A stretch of 64,000 bases of DNA from Anaerolineae bacterium (GTDB taxonomy: Bacteria > Chloroflexota > Anaerolineae > Aggregatilineales > UBA2796): positions 1 to 64,000 of the forward strand of contig JAHBVJ010000006.1 of NCBI GenBank assembly GCA_019637615.1, in the 5' to 3' direction. The position numbers were made by a program, and so were the translations under genes. Shown here in pieces: positions 26,627-34,847 of the stretch (position 1 is its first letter; each line of letters starts with the position of its first letter). The notes under the pieces were generated by a model that worked only from the letters and a program-made list of their open reading frames with translations, was not told where the DNA came from and made no database searches.

Positions 26627-27673
26627 TTACGGTTCCAATTCCACCCGACTACGGAGTTCCTTGCGCCGTTCTTCACGACTCGCGATCCACAGCGCGATCA
26701 AGATCGCCACGCCACCGCCGATCTGGATCAACGTCGGCTGCTCCTCAAACGCGAACACCGCGAGGATCGTGCTGCCAATCGGCTCGAACAACACCGACAA
26801 ACTGACGAACGCCGCGCTCAAATAGCCGAGCGCGTAATTGTACGCCGAATGTCCGATCAACTGCGGCAGCAGTGCAGTTAGCGTCATGAATAGATACGCC
26901 CGTGCCGAGAGCGATCCATCGAATACGACGGGCAGTTGTCCCGCCAAGATCACGAGGATCACCAGCGCAATCGCCCCCGCGCCATACGTCAGCCAGATAT
27001 ACGGGATCACCGACATCGTCGCCCGCAGCCGCCTCCCGATGATGAAGTACAGCGCCACCGCCACCGATCCGATCAGCGACAGCACCGCGCCGAGCAATGG
27101 CGAGTCCTGTTTCGGTGCGGAACCCGCCCCGCCCGCCGCTGTGATGATCACCCCGCCGATCAACGCCAGCACCACCGCCCCGATTGTCTTCTGCGTGATC
27201 TTCTCACCGAGCAGCAGCGGCGACAGCACCGCCACGAACAGCGGATTCGTCGTTACCAACGTCACGCTGATCAACACTGACGTATATTCCAGCGACGTGA
27301 TCCAGCTTGCAAAATGGACGGTCAGCAGCAGTCCCGCCAGCATCGCCAGCCCGATCTGGTTGCGGTTCAGCGTCCGCAGCTCCTGACGATGCCGCGCCAG
27401 CACAATCGGCGTCAGAATCAACGTCGCGACGACCAGCCGCCACGCCGAAATCACCAGCGATGGCGCGCCTTCTTCCTGCGCGAACCGGATGAAGATCGAG
27501 GCGGATGAGGTAGCTAATAACCCGATGGCAAGCACCGCGAACGGTTGCCATGTCACTTTCTTAGGAACGGCGGAAACTGTAGTGGTCAAGATGGTTCTTT
27601 CATGTCCTGATTCTGGTTGAAGGGCAGCGCATGTCGCTGAACAGCGGCGTCGTACGAACACCACATGCGGCAT
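26627..27673 (-). CDS. EamA/DMT-family transporter
   Basis: A 348-residue inner-membrane protein with ten predicted helices in two EamA repeats. The first begins FAVLAIGLLATSSASIFIRFAQEEGAPSL and ends in the conserved TSVLISVTLVTTNPLFVA. The second has IPYIWLTYGAGAIAL and SVLFEPIGSTILA, the usual EamA helix-9 motif. The N-terminal 30 residues are not hydrophobic and the true start may be a TTG near 27589. The substrate, often a metabolite or amino acid, is not predictable. Confidence 0.85.
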   Translation of the reverse strand: MPHVVFVRRRCSATCAALQPESGHERTILTTTVSAVPKKVTWQPFAVLAIGLLATSSASIFIRFAQEEGAPSLVISAWRLVVATLILTPIVLARHRQELRTLNRNQIGLAMLAGLLLTVHFASWITSLEYTSVLISVTLVTTNPLFVAVLSPLLLGEKITQKTIGAVVLALIGGVIITAAGGAGSAPKQDSPLLGAVLSLIGSVAVALYFIIGRRLRATMSVIPYIWLTYGAGAIALVILVILAGQLPVVFDGSLSARAYLFMTLTALLPQLIGHSAYNYALGYLSAAFVSLSVLFEPIGSTILAVFAFEEQPTLIQIGGGVAILIALWIASREERRKELRSRVELEP

Positions 27674-27822
27674 CCGCGTGGCTGGTTGCTGCTCACCGCA
27701 GATTTCTAGCGAAATTCTATTATGAGAAAGTCAGACGGTTATGCTACCATTGATAAAGTGACTGTGGCAACCCCATGCCACTGCGTCCCTTTGTTCCTCT
27801 ATGTATTTAGGAGTAATTAACG

Positions 27823-28437
27823 ATGCCAAAGTTCGAACTCCCCGCTTTGCCCTATGACGAAGCCGCCCTTGAGCCGCATATCGACGCTCAGACGATGAAT
27901 ATCCATCGCACGAAACATCACAATGCGTATGTAACTAACCTGAATGCTGCCCTCGAAAAGCATCCTGAACTACAAGACAAGTCGCTTGAAGAACTGCTCG
28001 CCAATAACCTTGCCATCGTTCCCGATGACATCAAGGGCGCTGTCCGTAACAACGGCGGCGGGCACTGGAATCACAGCATGTTCTGGCAGTGGATGGCTCC
28101 CAATGCGGGCGGCGAACCTACGGGTGCGTTAGCCGATGCCATCAAGGCCGCCTTCGGTGATTTCGCTACCTTCAAGACGCAGTTCAAGGCTGCCGGTGGC
28201 ACGCGGTTTGGCTCTGGTTGGGCATGGCTGCTGGTGGATAGCGCGGGCAAGCTGTCGATCACCTCGACTCCCAATCAGGATAATCCCGCCATGGAAGGCA
28301 AGAAGGCCATCCTCGGCGTCGATGTTTGGGAACACGCCTACTATCTGAAGTATCAGAACCGCCGTCCAGATTATCTGGAAGCGTTCTTCAATGTGATTAA
28401 CTGGGCGAAGGTCGCGGAACTCTACGCCGCCAAGTAA
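27823..28437 (+). CDS. sodA: Superoxide dismutase, Fe/Mn family (Mn-like)
   Basis: A 204-residue enzyme dismutating superoxide in the cytoplasm. The metal ligands are visible as His28 ([11 protein letters not shown]), His84 ([10 protein letters not shown]), Asp167 and His171 ([11 protein letters not shown]). The GGG at 78-80 and Gln152 in TPNQDNP are the pattern usually found in Mn-preferring members. A TAGGAG site precedes the ATG. A strong terminator follows, so it is monocistronic. Confidence 0.94.
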   Translation: MPKFELPALPYDEAALEPHIDAQTMNIHRTKHHNAYVTNLNAALEKHPELQDKSLEELLANNLAIVPDDIKGAVRNNGGGHWNHSMFWQWMAPNAGGEPTGALADAIKAAFGDFATFKTQFKAAGGTRFGSGWAWLLVDSAGKLSITSTPNQDNPAMEGKKAILGVDVWEHAYYLKYQNRRPDYLEAFFNVINWAKVAELYAAK

Positions 28438-28471
28438 TCTCGTTACCGGAACTGACCTCACCGTGAACACG

Positions 28472-28503
28472 CGGGCAGATCGAGTGATCTGCCCGTTTTC
28501 GTT
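28472..28503 (+). terminator. Intrinsic terminator of the SOD gene
   Basis: The arms CGGGCAGATC (28472-28481) and GATCTGCCCG (28486-28495) have a GAGT loop, followed by TTTTCGTTT, 35 bases after the stop codon. This is a textbook Rho-independent terminator. Confidence 0.9.
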
Positions 28504-28579
28504 TACCCTCTGTGATCAAACCAAACGATACCGATAAAGTATTTGTTCTGTTAGAATATTCCAACTTCAGAAAAATCAC

Positions 28580-28608
28580 TTGACTTGTTATATTTGTTCT
28601 GCTATACT
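28580..28608 (+). promoter_or_regulatory. Orphan sigma70-type promoter, element copy A
   Basis: TTGACT (28580-28585), a 17-base spacer ending TTTGTTCTGC, and TATACT (28603-28608). Both hexamers and the 17-base spacing match those of the promoter at 42342-42370. It points into word-array A and no codirectional coding sequence follows until upp at 33026. Confidence 0.75.
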
Positions 28609-28735
28609 ACCTCTATCACTCACTTGGAGTGGATCGAGTCGCGGCGTTTTCTCCTACCTCGTCGCGTTAACGCCATATTCCATCCAGAAGACTTTTCTGC
28701 CTTACTTCTAGATCGTCTAGCAAACAAGATTTCGT

Positions 28736-28868
28736 GAACCCTGTTTTTCCCTGTTAAGCCCTGTTAATAGCCCTGATCTTTCCGGTTCAGGAAAGCGCAC
28801 TGAGCAGAGAATTTCGACACTCCTGTTATTTCCCTGATAAACAGGGTTATCAGGGCGGATCAGGGTTC
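28736..28868 (+). repeat. Word-array element, copy A (CCCTGTT words)
   Basis: The word CCCTG-T/A-T recurs at 28739, 28749, 28759 and 28771, spaced 10-12 bases. It recurs again near 28832, and in reverse orientation (CAGGG) near 28842, 28851 and 28861. The outer ends GAACCCTG (28736) and CAGGGTTC (28861-28868) form an inverted repeat. Between the two word clusters lies TGAGCAGAGAA (28801-28811), the core shared with copies B and C. Confidence 0.7.
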
Positions 28869-29005
28869 CATCATCGTCCGTACCATCGATAGCGCTAGAT
28901 ACGGTGTCATCATTTCATCGTAGGGGTTGGACACACCTTGAGGATCGCACATTGGGAACCTGCATGACTGTCGCACGCATCACACGCAATCCATTACGCC
29001 GTTCT

Positions 29006-29046
29006 CTCCCCTTCGCCTTGCGGGAGAAGGGGTCGGGGGATGAGGG
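29006..29046 (+). repeat. GC-rich hairpin repeat, copy 2
   Basis: CCCCTTC (29008-29014) pairs with GAAGGGG (29026-29032), followed by TCGGGGGATGAGG. It is the same orientation and layout as the copy at 26555-26594, so this is a dispersed intergenic repeat. Confidence 0.6.
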
Positions 29047-29158
29047 CTTGCCTTTCCTGAGCACGCAGCATTTGGCACTAAGCACTTCCCTCCCCGATGA
29101 TCCCGTCCGCACCAGCCAACGGGATCAGGATAGGGATCATTTCCGCTTGACGGCCTTG

Positions 29159-30394
29159 CTACCCGATCAGCCCTTCCAGCAGCGTCGCCGCCTGTGGAGC
29201 GCCACCCAACGCCGCGAAGTCCGCCGCCAACTGCCGCGCGTTCTCGATTACCGTCTCATCGCTCGTCACCGCGCGGATCGCGGGCAGCAGCGCGCCGTTC
29301 TTCACGTCATGCGCGCTCAGGTTCAACCCGACTTTCGCCTGCGCCACCCGTCGCGCTTGTCCGCGTTGGTCAGCGGCGTGCGGCACCACCACCTGCGGGA
29401 TGCCCTGAATCACGGCGCGGTGCGTCGTCCCCATCCCGCCATGATGGATGATCACCTTCAGGCGCGGGAAAACGTGATCGTAATCCAGCCAGTTGAGCAA
29501 CCGCGTGCCAGCGGGCAGCGCCGCCTTCAGCTTGTCCTTCTCCGTCGGCTCAAGGGGATTCTTGCCGAGCACCACGATCGGCAGCAAGCGCAGTCGTGCC
29601 GCCGCCTGAGCCGCCCAACTGAAGAAGCCCAGATCGCCCGTGAACGTACTGCCGAGCGTGATCAACGCCAGCGGCACCTCGTCCGGTATCTGCGCCAACC
29701 ATGCGGGCGGCGGTGTGGTCACAGGCGCGACGCTGCCACCCACGAACTGCGTCTGCGGCAGGAATTCGCCTTCCGCCTGATGCCAGTATTGGCTGAAGTA
29801 GCTCACATGCAGCAGCGGACTCTGCACCGATGGCGTCGCCCCCTCGCTGAAGTTGATCCCGCGCACGCCGAATCGCTCCTTCAACCGCTGAATGCGTTCC
29901 TGACTGATCCGGCTCAGGTCGGACTGCACCGCGTACAATTTGTCTTCGTCCAACGGCTGACCAGCGGGCCAGCCCATCACCGCCATCGGCACGTCCAGCA
30001 GTTCCGCCGCGAACGCCGAGGCCGTCAAAAATGGGTCAGTCACGATCAAGTCGGGCTTACCGCGTTCCTTCGCCAGCGCCGTGATCGCCTCCACAGCGGG
30101 CGGGATCAGGTCTTCGCTCATCCATGTATCCAGCGCCCGACGATACCGCGTGAACATCGCCTCGACGGGCGACATCGAACGCGGATCGGGCATCGGCGGC
30201 GGGGGCCACAACCAGCCCGTTTCGGGGACTTCCGCAAAGTCGATCCCCGCCTCAGCCAACATCGAGCCGAGCGCGGGCTGCGATACCCACACCACCGCAT
30301 GACCGCGATCCCGCAGCGTTTGCGCCGTCTTCAACCCGCCGCCCCAATCCAGATGACCAGCCAGCGGCGCGGAAATAAACCAAATCGTAGACAT
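29159..30394 (-). CDS. GT1-family glycosyltransferase (MGT/UGT-like)
   Basis: A 411-residue GT-B enzyme. The N-terminal acceptor domain begins IWFISAPLAGHLDWGGGLKTAQTL. The donor domain has LITLGSTFTGDLGF near 245-258 and the nucleotide-sugar site HHGGMGTTHRAVIQGIPQVV with HAADQRGQARRV near 318-352, the UGT/macrolide glycosyltransferase signature. The family moves sugars from UDP donors to lipids, carotenoids or macrolides. It is the last gene of a minus-strand group with two Cys-motif membrane proteins, 26 bases after the nearer one. Acceptor unknown. Confidence 0.88.
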   Translation of the reverse strand: MSTIWFISAPLAGHLDWGGGLKTAQTLRDRGHAVVWVSQPALGSMLAEAGIDFAEVPETGWLWPPPPMPDPRSMSPVEAMFTRYRRALDTWMSEDLIPPAVEAITALAKERGKPDLIVTDPFLTASAFAAELLDVPMAVMGWPAGQPLDEDKLYAVQSDLSRISQERIQRLKERFGVRGINFSEGATPSVQSPLLHVSYFSQYWHQAEGEFLPQTQFVGGSVAPVTTPPPAWLAQIPDEVPLALITLGSTFTGDLGFFSWAAQAAARLRLLPIVVLGKNPLEPTEKDKLKAALPAGTRLLNWLDYDHVFPRLKVIIHHGGMGTTHRAVIQGIPQVVVPHAADQRGQARRVAQAKVGLNLSAHDVKNGALLPAIRAVTSDETVIENARQLAADFAALGGAPQAATLLEGLIG

Positions 30395-30420
30395 GACCTA
30401 CCCTTTAGAAAAACGCTATC

Positions 30421-31044
30421 TTACTTATGCGTTCTGTAGTCCATAAAGCCGCGCCAGCCATAATGCACATAGCGCACGTTATCCTGCATATTATCGGCTA
30501 CTTCAAAGAACATGCTCTCAATGTAGGCATCGGGAGTGAGGGTTCCCGATGGCACAATGGATGTCACGCACACATTGTTGAGGAGACAAATATTGAGGAT
30601 ACGCTCCGAACCGATGCTATCAGAATCGATTGTCAGCGGAGCACCAAACAGCAGCATGACATCGAGCACCGTAACGCGATGCTCATGAAAAACGATAGCC
30701 AACGAACCAAGGTGGTCGGTATCCGGTGCGCGGGATGCTATCGCCAACAACGATGGAGCCTTCACCCATGTCCATGTAGCAGACTCGCCGGAGGTGACAA
30801 CAATATCATCAAACATCGTCGTATCAGGGAGCCGGGTTAGCACCTCTTGAAAAGGCGTTTGTCCTGAACACAACCCACGCCAGCACCAATGGTCATCTAC
30901 CCGTTCAAATTCCCTCACTACTGCAATAATGGGGGCGATTTGATCCATATGATCACGGATTTGTGTTTGCCCTGCCACCTTGATGATAGTGATGATTGTT
31001 GAGAACAGGATCAACAGAATGATGACGATGACTGAGATACGCAT
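30421..31044 (-). CDS. Membrane-anchored Cys-motif protein, paralogue 2
   Basis: A 207-residue protein with an N-terminal transmembrane helix (about 3-24) and an exterior domain. Near residues 51-64 it has DDHWCWRGLCSGQTPF, and near the C-terminus YGWRGFMDY. The neighbour at 31076-31717 has the same two motifs (GHWCWCGLCLGQTPF, SDWRGFTNY) and the same layout, so the two arose by tandem duplication. A second Cys pair (ICLLNNVC) near 155-162 could make a disulfide. I do not recognise the family. Confidence 0.7.
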   Translation of the reverse strand: MRISVIVIILLILFSTIITIIKVAGQTQIRDHMDQIAPIIAVVREFERVDDHWCWRGLCSGQTPFQEVLTRLPDTTMFDDIVVTSGESATWTWVKAPSLLAIASRAPDTDHLGSLAIVFHEHRVTVLDVMLLFGAPLTIDSDSIGSERILNICLLNNVCVTSIVPSGTLTPDAYIESMFFEVADNMQDNVRYVHYGWRGFMDYRTHK

Positions 31045-31075
31045 AGACTTCGACAGACTCTGGGAAAGGAACCGA

Positions 31076-31717
31076 TTATTCCGAAAACCACCACGCAGGC
31101 GTGTAATTCGTAAAGCCGCGCCAATCGCTCGGCTTCGCTGTGTACACCTTCTGTGCTTGCCTCGCCTCAGCAGTCATAAAGTCTATCTCGGTAACTACGG
31201 AGCGAGGGGTCAGGGACGCTTCCCAACCCGCAATCAACGCGCAGACGTCACGTTCAAAACAAACTTCAACCGCGAATCCCAAGTCCATCACTTGCACAAA
31301 GACCAGCGTCGGGGTTCCAAACAGGAAAATCGCGTCTGCCATCGTTATCGAGCGATCACCGATGTTGAAGTGATGCCGAGCCAATCTATCGTCATCGCGG
31401 GCACGCGCTAACACATCATACCAGTACGGTTGCTCCCGCCATTCCCAGACCAAGGAGAGTATCCCCTGATCTTGTATGTTGAACAGGTCACCAAACACAG
31501 CCTTGTCATGCAGTCGCTTCACTGCTTCATCAAAAGGCGTCTGCCCCAAGCACAGCCCGCACCAGCACCAGTGCCCATCGATGTACTGGCTTTCGCGCAG
31601 CATCGCGATTGTGGCGTTTTCTTGCCCAAGGCTTGCCCGTGCGCCGACTATCTGCACACCGCCAATCATCCCCGCGCACATCGCGACAAGGACAATGACG
31701 GTGATAAGCCAACGCAT
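31076..31717 (-). CDS. Membrane-anchored Cys-motif protein, paralogue 1
   Basis: A 213-residue protein with a signal-anchor helix (RWLITVIVLVAMCAGMIGGV) and an exterior domain containing GHWCWCGLCLGQTPFDEAVKRL, MADAIFLFGTP and SDWRGFTNYTPAWWF. A second cysteine pair lies in VCFERDVCALIAG. Its downstream neighbour shares each of these motifs in the same order, with 31 bases between the genes. A Met one codon earlier (31720) is equally possible as the start. No enzyme motif is evident; ligand binding on the outer face is a guess. Confidence 0.7.
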   Translation of the reverse strand: MRWLITVIVLVAMCAGMIGGVQIVGARASLGQENATIAMLRESQYIDGHWCWCGLCLGQTPFDEAVKRLHDKAVFGDLFNIQDQGILSLVWEWREQPYWYDVLARARDDDRLARHHFNIGDRSITMADAIFLFGTPTLVFVQVMDLGFAVEVCFERDVCALIAGWEASLTPRSVVTEIDFMTAEARQAQKVYTAKPSDWRGFTNYTPAWWFSE

Positions 31718-31789
31718 CATGGAGAACTTGTTGCCTCTAGTGTGCTCTTATGCCGACGAGACGTATTCCCTAGCCTTGTCGAACGCCGT

Positions 31790-32836
31790 TCACAACAAAC
31801 TCTGCTGCTGCAACCGATTATTGAACGGTCTACCCATATGCTCATAGGCACGGCGTTGCGCCACCCGCCCACGCGGCGTGCGATCCAAGAAGCCGAGCGT
31901 CAGCAGATACGGCTCACACACGTCCTCGATCGTATCGGCTTCCTCGGTGATCGACGCGGCGATAGTCTCCAACCCGACGGGGCCGCCATCGAACTTATCG
32001 ATGATTGTCGCCAGCACGCGGCGGTCAATATCATCCAGTCCCAGATGATCGATGCCGAGCAAATCCAACGCCTGATCCGCGACCTCCGCCGTGATCTTGC
32101 CATCCGCACGTTCTTGGGCGAAGTCACGCACCCGCTTCAGCAATCGCAGCGCGATACGTGGCGTCCCGCGCGACCGGCTGCCGATCATGCGTGCGCCGCC
32201 CTCATCAATCGGCGTCTTGAGCAGCGGAGCCGCCCGCGTTACGATCTTGACCATCGACTCGTTATCGTACAGATCAAGCCTATACACCGCGCCAAAGCGG
32301 GATCGCAGTGCGCCGGTCAGCAGCGCCAAGCGCGTCGTCGCGCCCACCACGGTGAATTTCGGCAAATTCAAGCGCACATTTTTCGCCGCTGGCCCTTTGC
32401 CGACCACGATGTCCAGCACGAAATCTTCCATCGCCGGATACAAGATTTCCTCGACTGCCTTGCCCAAACGGTGGATTTCATCGATGAACAGGATGTCACC
32501 CTCGCGCAAATGCGTCAGGATCGCGGCAAGGTCGCCTGCCCGCTCAATCGACGGGCCGGCCGTCGGACGCACATTGACGCCCATCTCCTTGCCCATCACG
32601 TGCGAGAGTGTGGTCTTGCCCAACCCCGGCGGGCCGTAAAACAGAATATGATCCAGTGGTTCTTTGCGCTTTTTGGCAGCGCCCACCAATATCTTCAAGT
32701 TCTCGATCACGCGATCCTGACCGATGATGTCATCCAACCGCTGTGGACGCAGACCTTGCTCTTGGTCTTCGCTGCGGCGCTTGCCACTCACCACACGCGG
32801 ATCAGGACTGACATTCTCCGGGTGTTCATCCGGCAT
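31790..32836 (-). CDS. ruvB: Holliday junction branch migration helicase RuvB
   Basis: A 348-residue AAA+ motor that drives RuvA-bound Holliday junctions in recombination. Walker A is [15 protein letters not shown], Walker B is [10 protein letters not shown], and sensor/arginine-finger segments are [18 protein letters not shown]. The C-terminal winged helix carries the typical [16 protein letters not shown] and [18 protein letters not shown]. The start at 32836 has GAGG just upstream and gives family length. A frame to 32929 runs over the promoter. ruvA and ruvC are not adjacent. Confidence 0.96.
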   Translation of the reverse strand: MPDEHPENVSPDPRVVSGKRRSEDQEQGLRPQRLDDIIGQDRVIENLKILVGAAKKRKEPLDHILFYGPPGLGKTTLSHVMGKEMGVNVRPTAGPSIERAGDLAAILTHLREGDILFIDEIHRLGKAVEEILYPAMEDFVLDIVVGKGPAAKNVRLNLPKFTVVGATTRLALLTGALRSRFGAVYRLDLYDNESMVKIVTRAAPLLKTPIDEGGARMIGSRSRGTPRIALRLLKRVRDFAQERADGKITAEVADQALDLLGIDHLGLDDIDRRVLATIIDKFDGGPVGLETIAASITEEADTIEDVCEPYLLTLGFLDRTPRGRVAQRRAYEHMGRPFNNRLQQQSLL

Positions 32837-32868
32837 AAATACATCCTCAACTGGTTCAAGTGTTCGAT

Positions 32869-32898
32869 AGTATAGTACACGCAAATCTCTGTTGCCAA
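32869..32898 (-). promoter_or_regulatory. Promoter of ruvB
   Basis: On the minus strand TTGGCA (32893-32898), an 18-base spacer and TATACT (32869-32874) lie about 35 bases upstream of the ruvB ATG. No SOS-type operator is evident around it. Confidence 0.65.
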
Positions 32899-32978
32899 GA
32901 GTGGCTTTGTTTGCGGCATAATTATCCAACTATTTTCTGTGGAGCTATCCAAGTTTTCCATCGTATAGGATGGACTTG

Positions 32979-33005
32979 GCACGCAAGATTTAGCCCTTAG
33001 CACTG
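32979..33005 (+). repeat. TTAGCACT-type leader repeat before upp
   Basis: GCACGCAAGATTTAGC and CCTTAGCACT resemble the dispersed leader unit (GCACG..., then ACTAAGCACT) found before the GNAT and ABC genes. A second local duplication, TTTTCTGTGGAG, occurs at 32933-32944 and again at 33006-33017, the latter being the upp ribosome site. Confidence 0.45.
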
Positions 33006-33025
33006 TTTTCTGTGGAGATTACTGC

Positions 33026-33652
33026 ATGGCGATCCATATCTCAAATCATCCGCTGGTCAAACACAAACTCACGATTCTGCGTGATAAAACGACTGATCAT
33101 GTCAAGTTTCGTCAATTGGTGCGTGAACTGGCGTTGATGTTAGCCTACGAAGCCACCCAAGATTTACCCACTTCCCCCTTCAGCACCGAAACGCCGATGG
33201 GCACTGCCGTTGGTGCGCAGCTCACCTACGAAATCGGTCTGATCCCCATCTTGCGGGCGGGTTTGGGCATGGTCGAGGGGCTGTGGGAACTCCTGCCGAG
33301 CGCGGAAGTCTGGCACATCGGCATCTACCGCGATGAAAAGACACTGCGCCCCGTCCAGTATTACAACAAACTGCCCGTCAACCCGCGTGTGCAGCTCTGC
33401 CTGATCCTCGACCCGATGTTGGCGACGGGCGGTTCGGCGGTAGCGACGACGGATATTCTCAAGAAGTGGGGGGCACAGAAAATCAAATTCGTCGGGCTGA
33501 TCGGCGCGCCAGAAGGCGTCAAGGCGCTCAGCGAGGCACATCCCGATGTGGATATATACCTCGCCGCACTGGATGATCGCCTCAACGACATCGGCTACAT
33601 CATGCCCGGTCTCGGTGACGCCGGTGATCGCCAATTTGGTACTGGCGACTAA
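33026..33652 (+). CDS. upp: Uracil phosphoribosyltransferase
   Basis: A 208-residue salvage enzyme making UMP from uracil and PRPP. The PRPP loop is [16 protein letters not shown] at 126-141, [10 protein letters not shown] at 73-82 is the conserved Arg-containing loop, and the C-terminal [11 protein letters not shown] binds uracil. TGTGGAG lies 8 bases before the ATG. It is monocistronic, ending at a hairpin shared with the convergent uppP. Confidence 0.96.
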   Translation: MAIHISNHPLVKHKLTILRDKTTDHVKFRQLVRELALMLAYEATQDLPTSPFSTETPMGTAVGAQLTYEIGLIPILRAGLGMVEGLWELLPSAEVWHIGIYRDEKTLRPVQYYNKLPVNPRVQLCLILDPMLATGGSAVATTDILKKWGAQKIKFVGLIGAPEGVKALSEAHPDVDIYLAALDDRLNDIGYIMPGLGDAGDRQFGTGD

Positions 33653-33687
33653 CCCTCGTTGGGTCTAAACGAAGGCCATCAATAGTA

Positions 33688-33710
33688 GGGGCGACGGCTT
33701 GCCTCGCCCC
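33688..33710. terminator. Hairpin between convergent upp and uppP
   Basis: GGGGCGA (33688-33694) pairs with TCGCCCC (33704-33710) across a 9-base loop, between two convergent stop codons. It probably serves both strands. Confidence 0.55.
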
Positions 33711-33728
33711 ATATTCAGTTTCGAACGA

Positions 33729-34556
33729 TCACCACACCAACAGTTTCGCCGCCGCCATGATCAAGATCACAACGCCCGCCAGAATGCGGTAATACCCGAA
33801 GTTCTTGAAGTCGTGCGAGGAGACATACCGGAGCAACCACGCGATGCTTGCCCACGCCACGATGAACGACACCACCGTGCCCAGCGCGAAGGCAGGCAAA
33901 TCGGCGCTTGTGACCACACCATCCTTGATCGCGCTGAACAACTCGTACACCGTCGCAATGCCCAGCGTCGGGATCGACAGGTAGAACGTGAATTTGGTCG
34001 CCACCAAGCGATCCATGCCGCTCAACATGCCGCCAATGATCGTAGCACCCGACCGCGACACGCCCGGAATCAGCGCCGCAATCTGCGATAAACCGACCAG
34101 CAGCGCTTGTTTGAAGCTCACCTTCTCTAGCTGCGTTGTCTGCGCTTGACGGGGTCGCTGTTCAACCACGAGGAAGATGATGCCGCCCACGATCAGAGAA
34201 GCCGCTACCACAACCGGATTAAACAGCACGTCCTTGATCCAGTGCCGGAACAGAAACCCGACGATTCCGGCAGGGATGAAGGCCACGATCACGTTCATCC
34301 AGAACTGCTGCGTTTCCCGATCCGAGGGCAGTTTGCCCGCCATTTTTAGCAGGTCGCGGGCGTAATACACTACAACGGCGAGGATCGCGCCCAGTTGGAT
34401 GAAAATGTCGAAGGTATCGCGGAAGGCACCCACGGGCGGGTACGACAGCAAACTAGCCACCACGATCAAGTGCCCTGTCGAGCTGATCGGCAAGAACTCG
34501 GTGATGCCCTCGACAATGCCGAGGAGGATAACTTTTACGATGATTTCAAGAGACAT
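33729..34556 (-). CDS. uppP: Undecaprenyl-diphosphate phosphatase
   Basis: A 275-residue integral membrane enzyme (BacA/UppP) that recycles undecaprenyl carrier for cell-wall synthesis and can confer bacitracin tolerance. The catalytic motifs are GITEFLPISSTGH near 16-28 and PGVSRSGATI near 165-174, with about eight hydrophobic helices between and around them. The gene is monocistronic. Confidence 0.95.
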   Translation of the reverse strand: MSLEIIVKVILLGIVEGITEFLPISSTGHLIVVASLLSYPPVGAFRDTFDIFIQLGAILAVVVYYARDLLKMAGKLPSDRETQQFWMNVIVAFIPAGIVGFLFRHWIKDVLFNPVVVAASLIVGGIIFLVVEQRPRQAQTTQLEKVSFKQALLVGLSQIAALIPGVSRSGATIIGGMLSGMDRLVATKFTFYLSIPTLGIATVYELFSAIKDGVVTSADLPAFALGTVVSFIVAWASIAWLLRYVSSHDFKNFGYYRILAGVVILIMAAAKLLVW

Positions 34557-34752
34557 AATGCCACTTTCGGTTAAGTGTACCGGTTCCGAACATGAACGGA
34601 TTACTATAGCGCGTCGCCCTCGGATTCTCTACCAATCTTTGGGCTTACAGTCGTACGGAGCGTTCACTGATTAATAACAAGATGTGCTACGGCGCTTTCC
34701 AACTGCCGCCAAACCTGCTAAAATGTAACGCCTTGATCGTATGGGAAAAAGC

Positions 34753-34783
34753 GATGCTATCATGAGTGAACGCTGATAGCATC
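34753..34783. other. Hairpin in the leader of the second ABC exporter
   Basis: GATGCTATCA (34753-34762) and TGATAGCATC (34774-34783) form a perfect 10-base stem with an 11-base loop, about 65 bases upstream of the exporter start. It may be a leader structure or the end of a short transcript. Confidence 0.45.
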
Positions 34784-34801
34784 CGAACTCACTTCTACTT
34801 A

Positions 34802-34827
34802 GCACGAAACACGCAGTACTAAGCATT
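34802..34827 (+). repeat. ACTAAGCA leader repeat before the ABC exporter
   Basis: GCACGAAACACGCAG followed by TACTAAGCATT matches the dispersed plus-strand unit seen at 20031-20063, 29061-29086 and 32979-33005. Confidence 0.5.
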
Positions 34828-34847
34828 ATATCTTAATGGGAGGTAGC

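Larger units (their letters stand above)
28438..29158. other. 720-base noncoding region with orphan promoter and word array
   Basis: After the SOD terminator this region has a strong plus-strand promoter (28580-28608), word-array copy A (28736-28868), GC-rich hairpin repeat copy 2 (29006-29046) and a heptamer repeat (29075-29086). No protein gene is supported; reading frames crossing it are low-complexity. The next plus-strand gene is over 4 kb away. Confidence 0.7.

Noticed and set aside
28904..30439. Long 511-codon open frame on the plus strand
   Set aside because: It is antisense to the clear GT1 glycosyltransferase, rich in His, Arg and Gln, and has no recognisable domain. It is a high-GC shadow frame.
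31430..32875. 481-codon plus-strand frame over ruvB
   Set aside because: Antisense to a strongly conserved ruvB; no domain.
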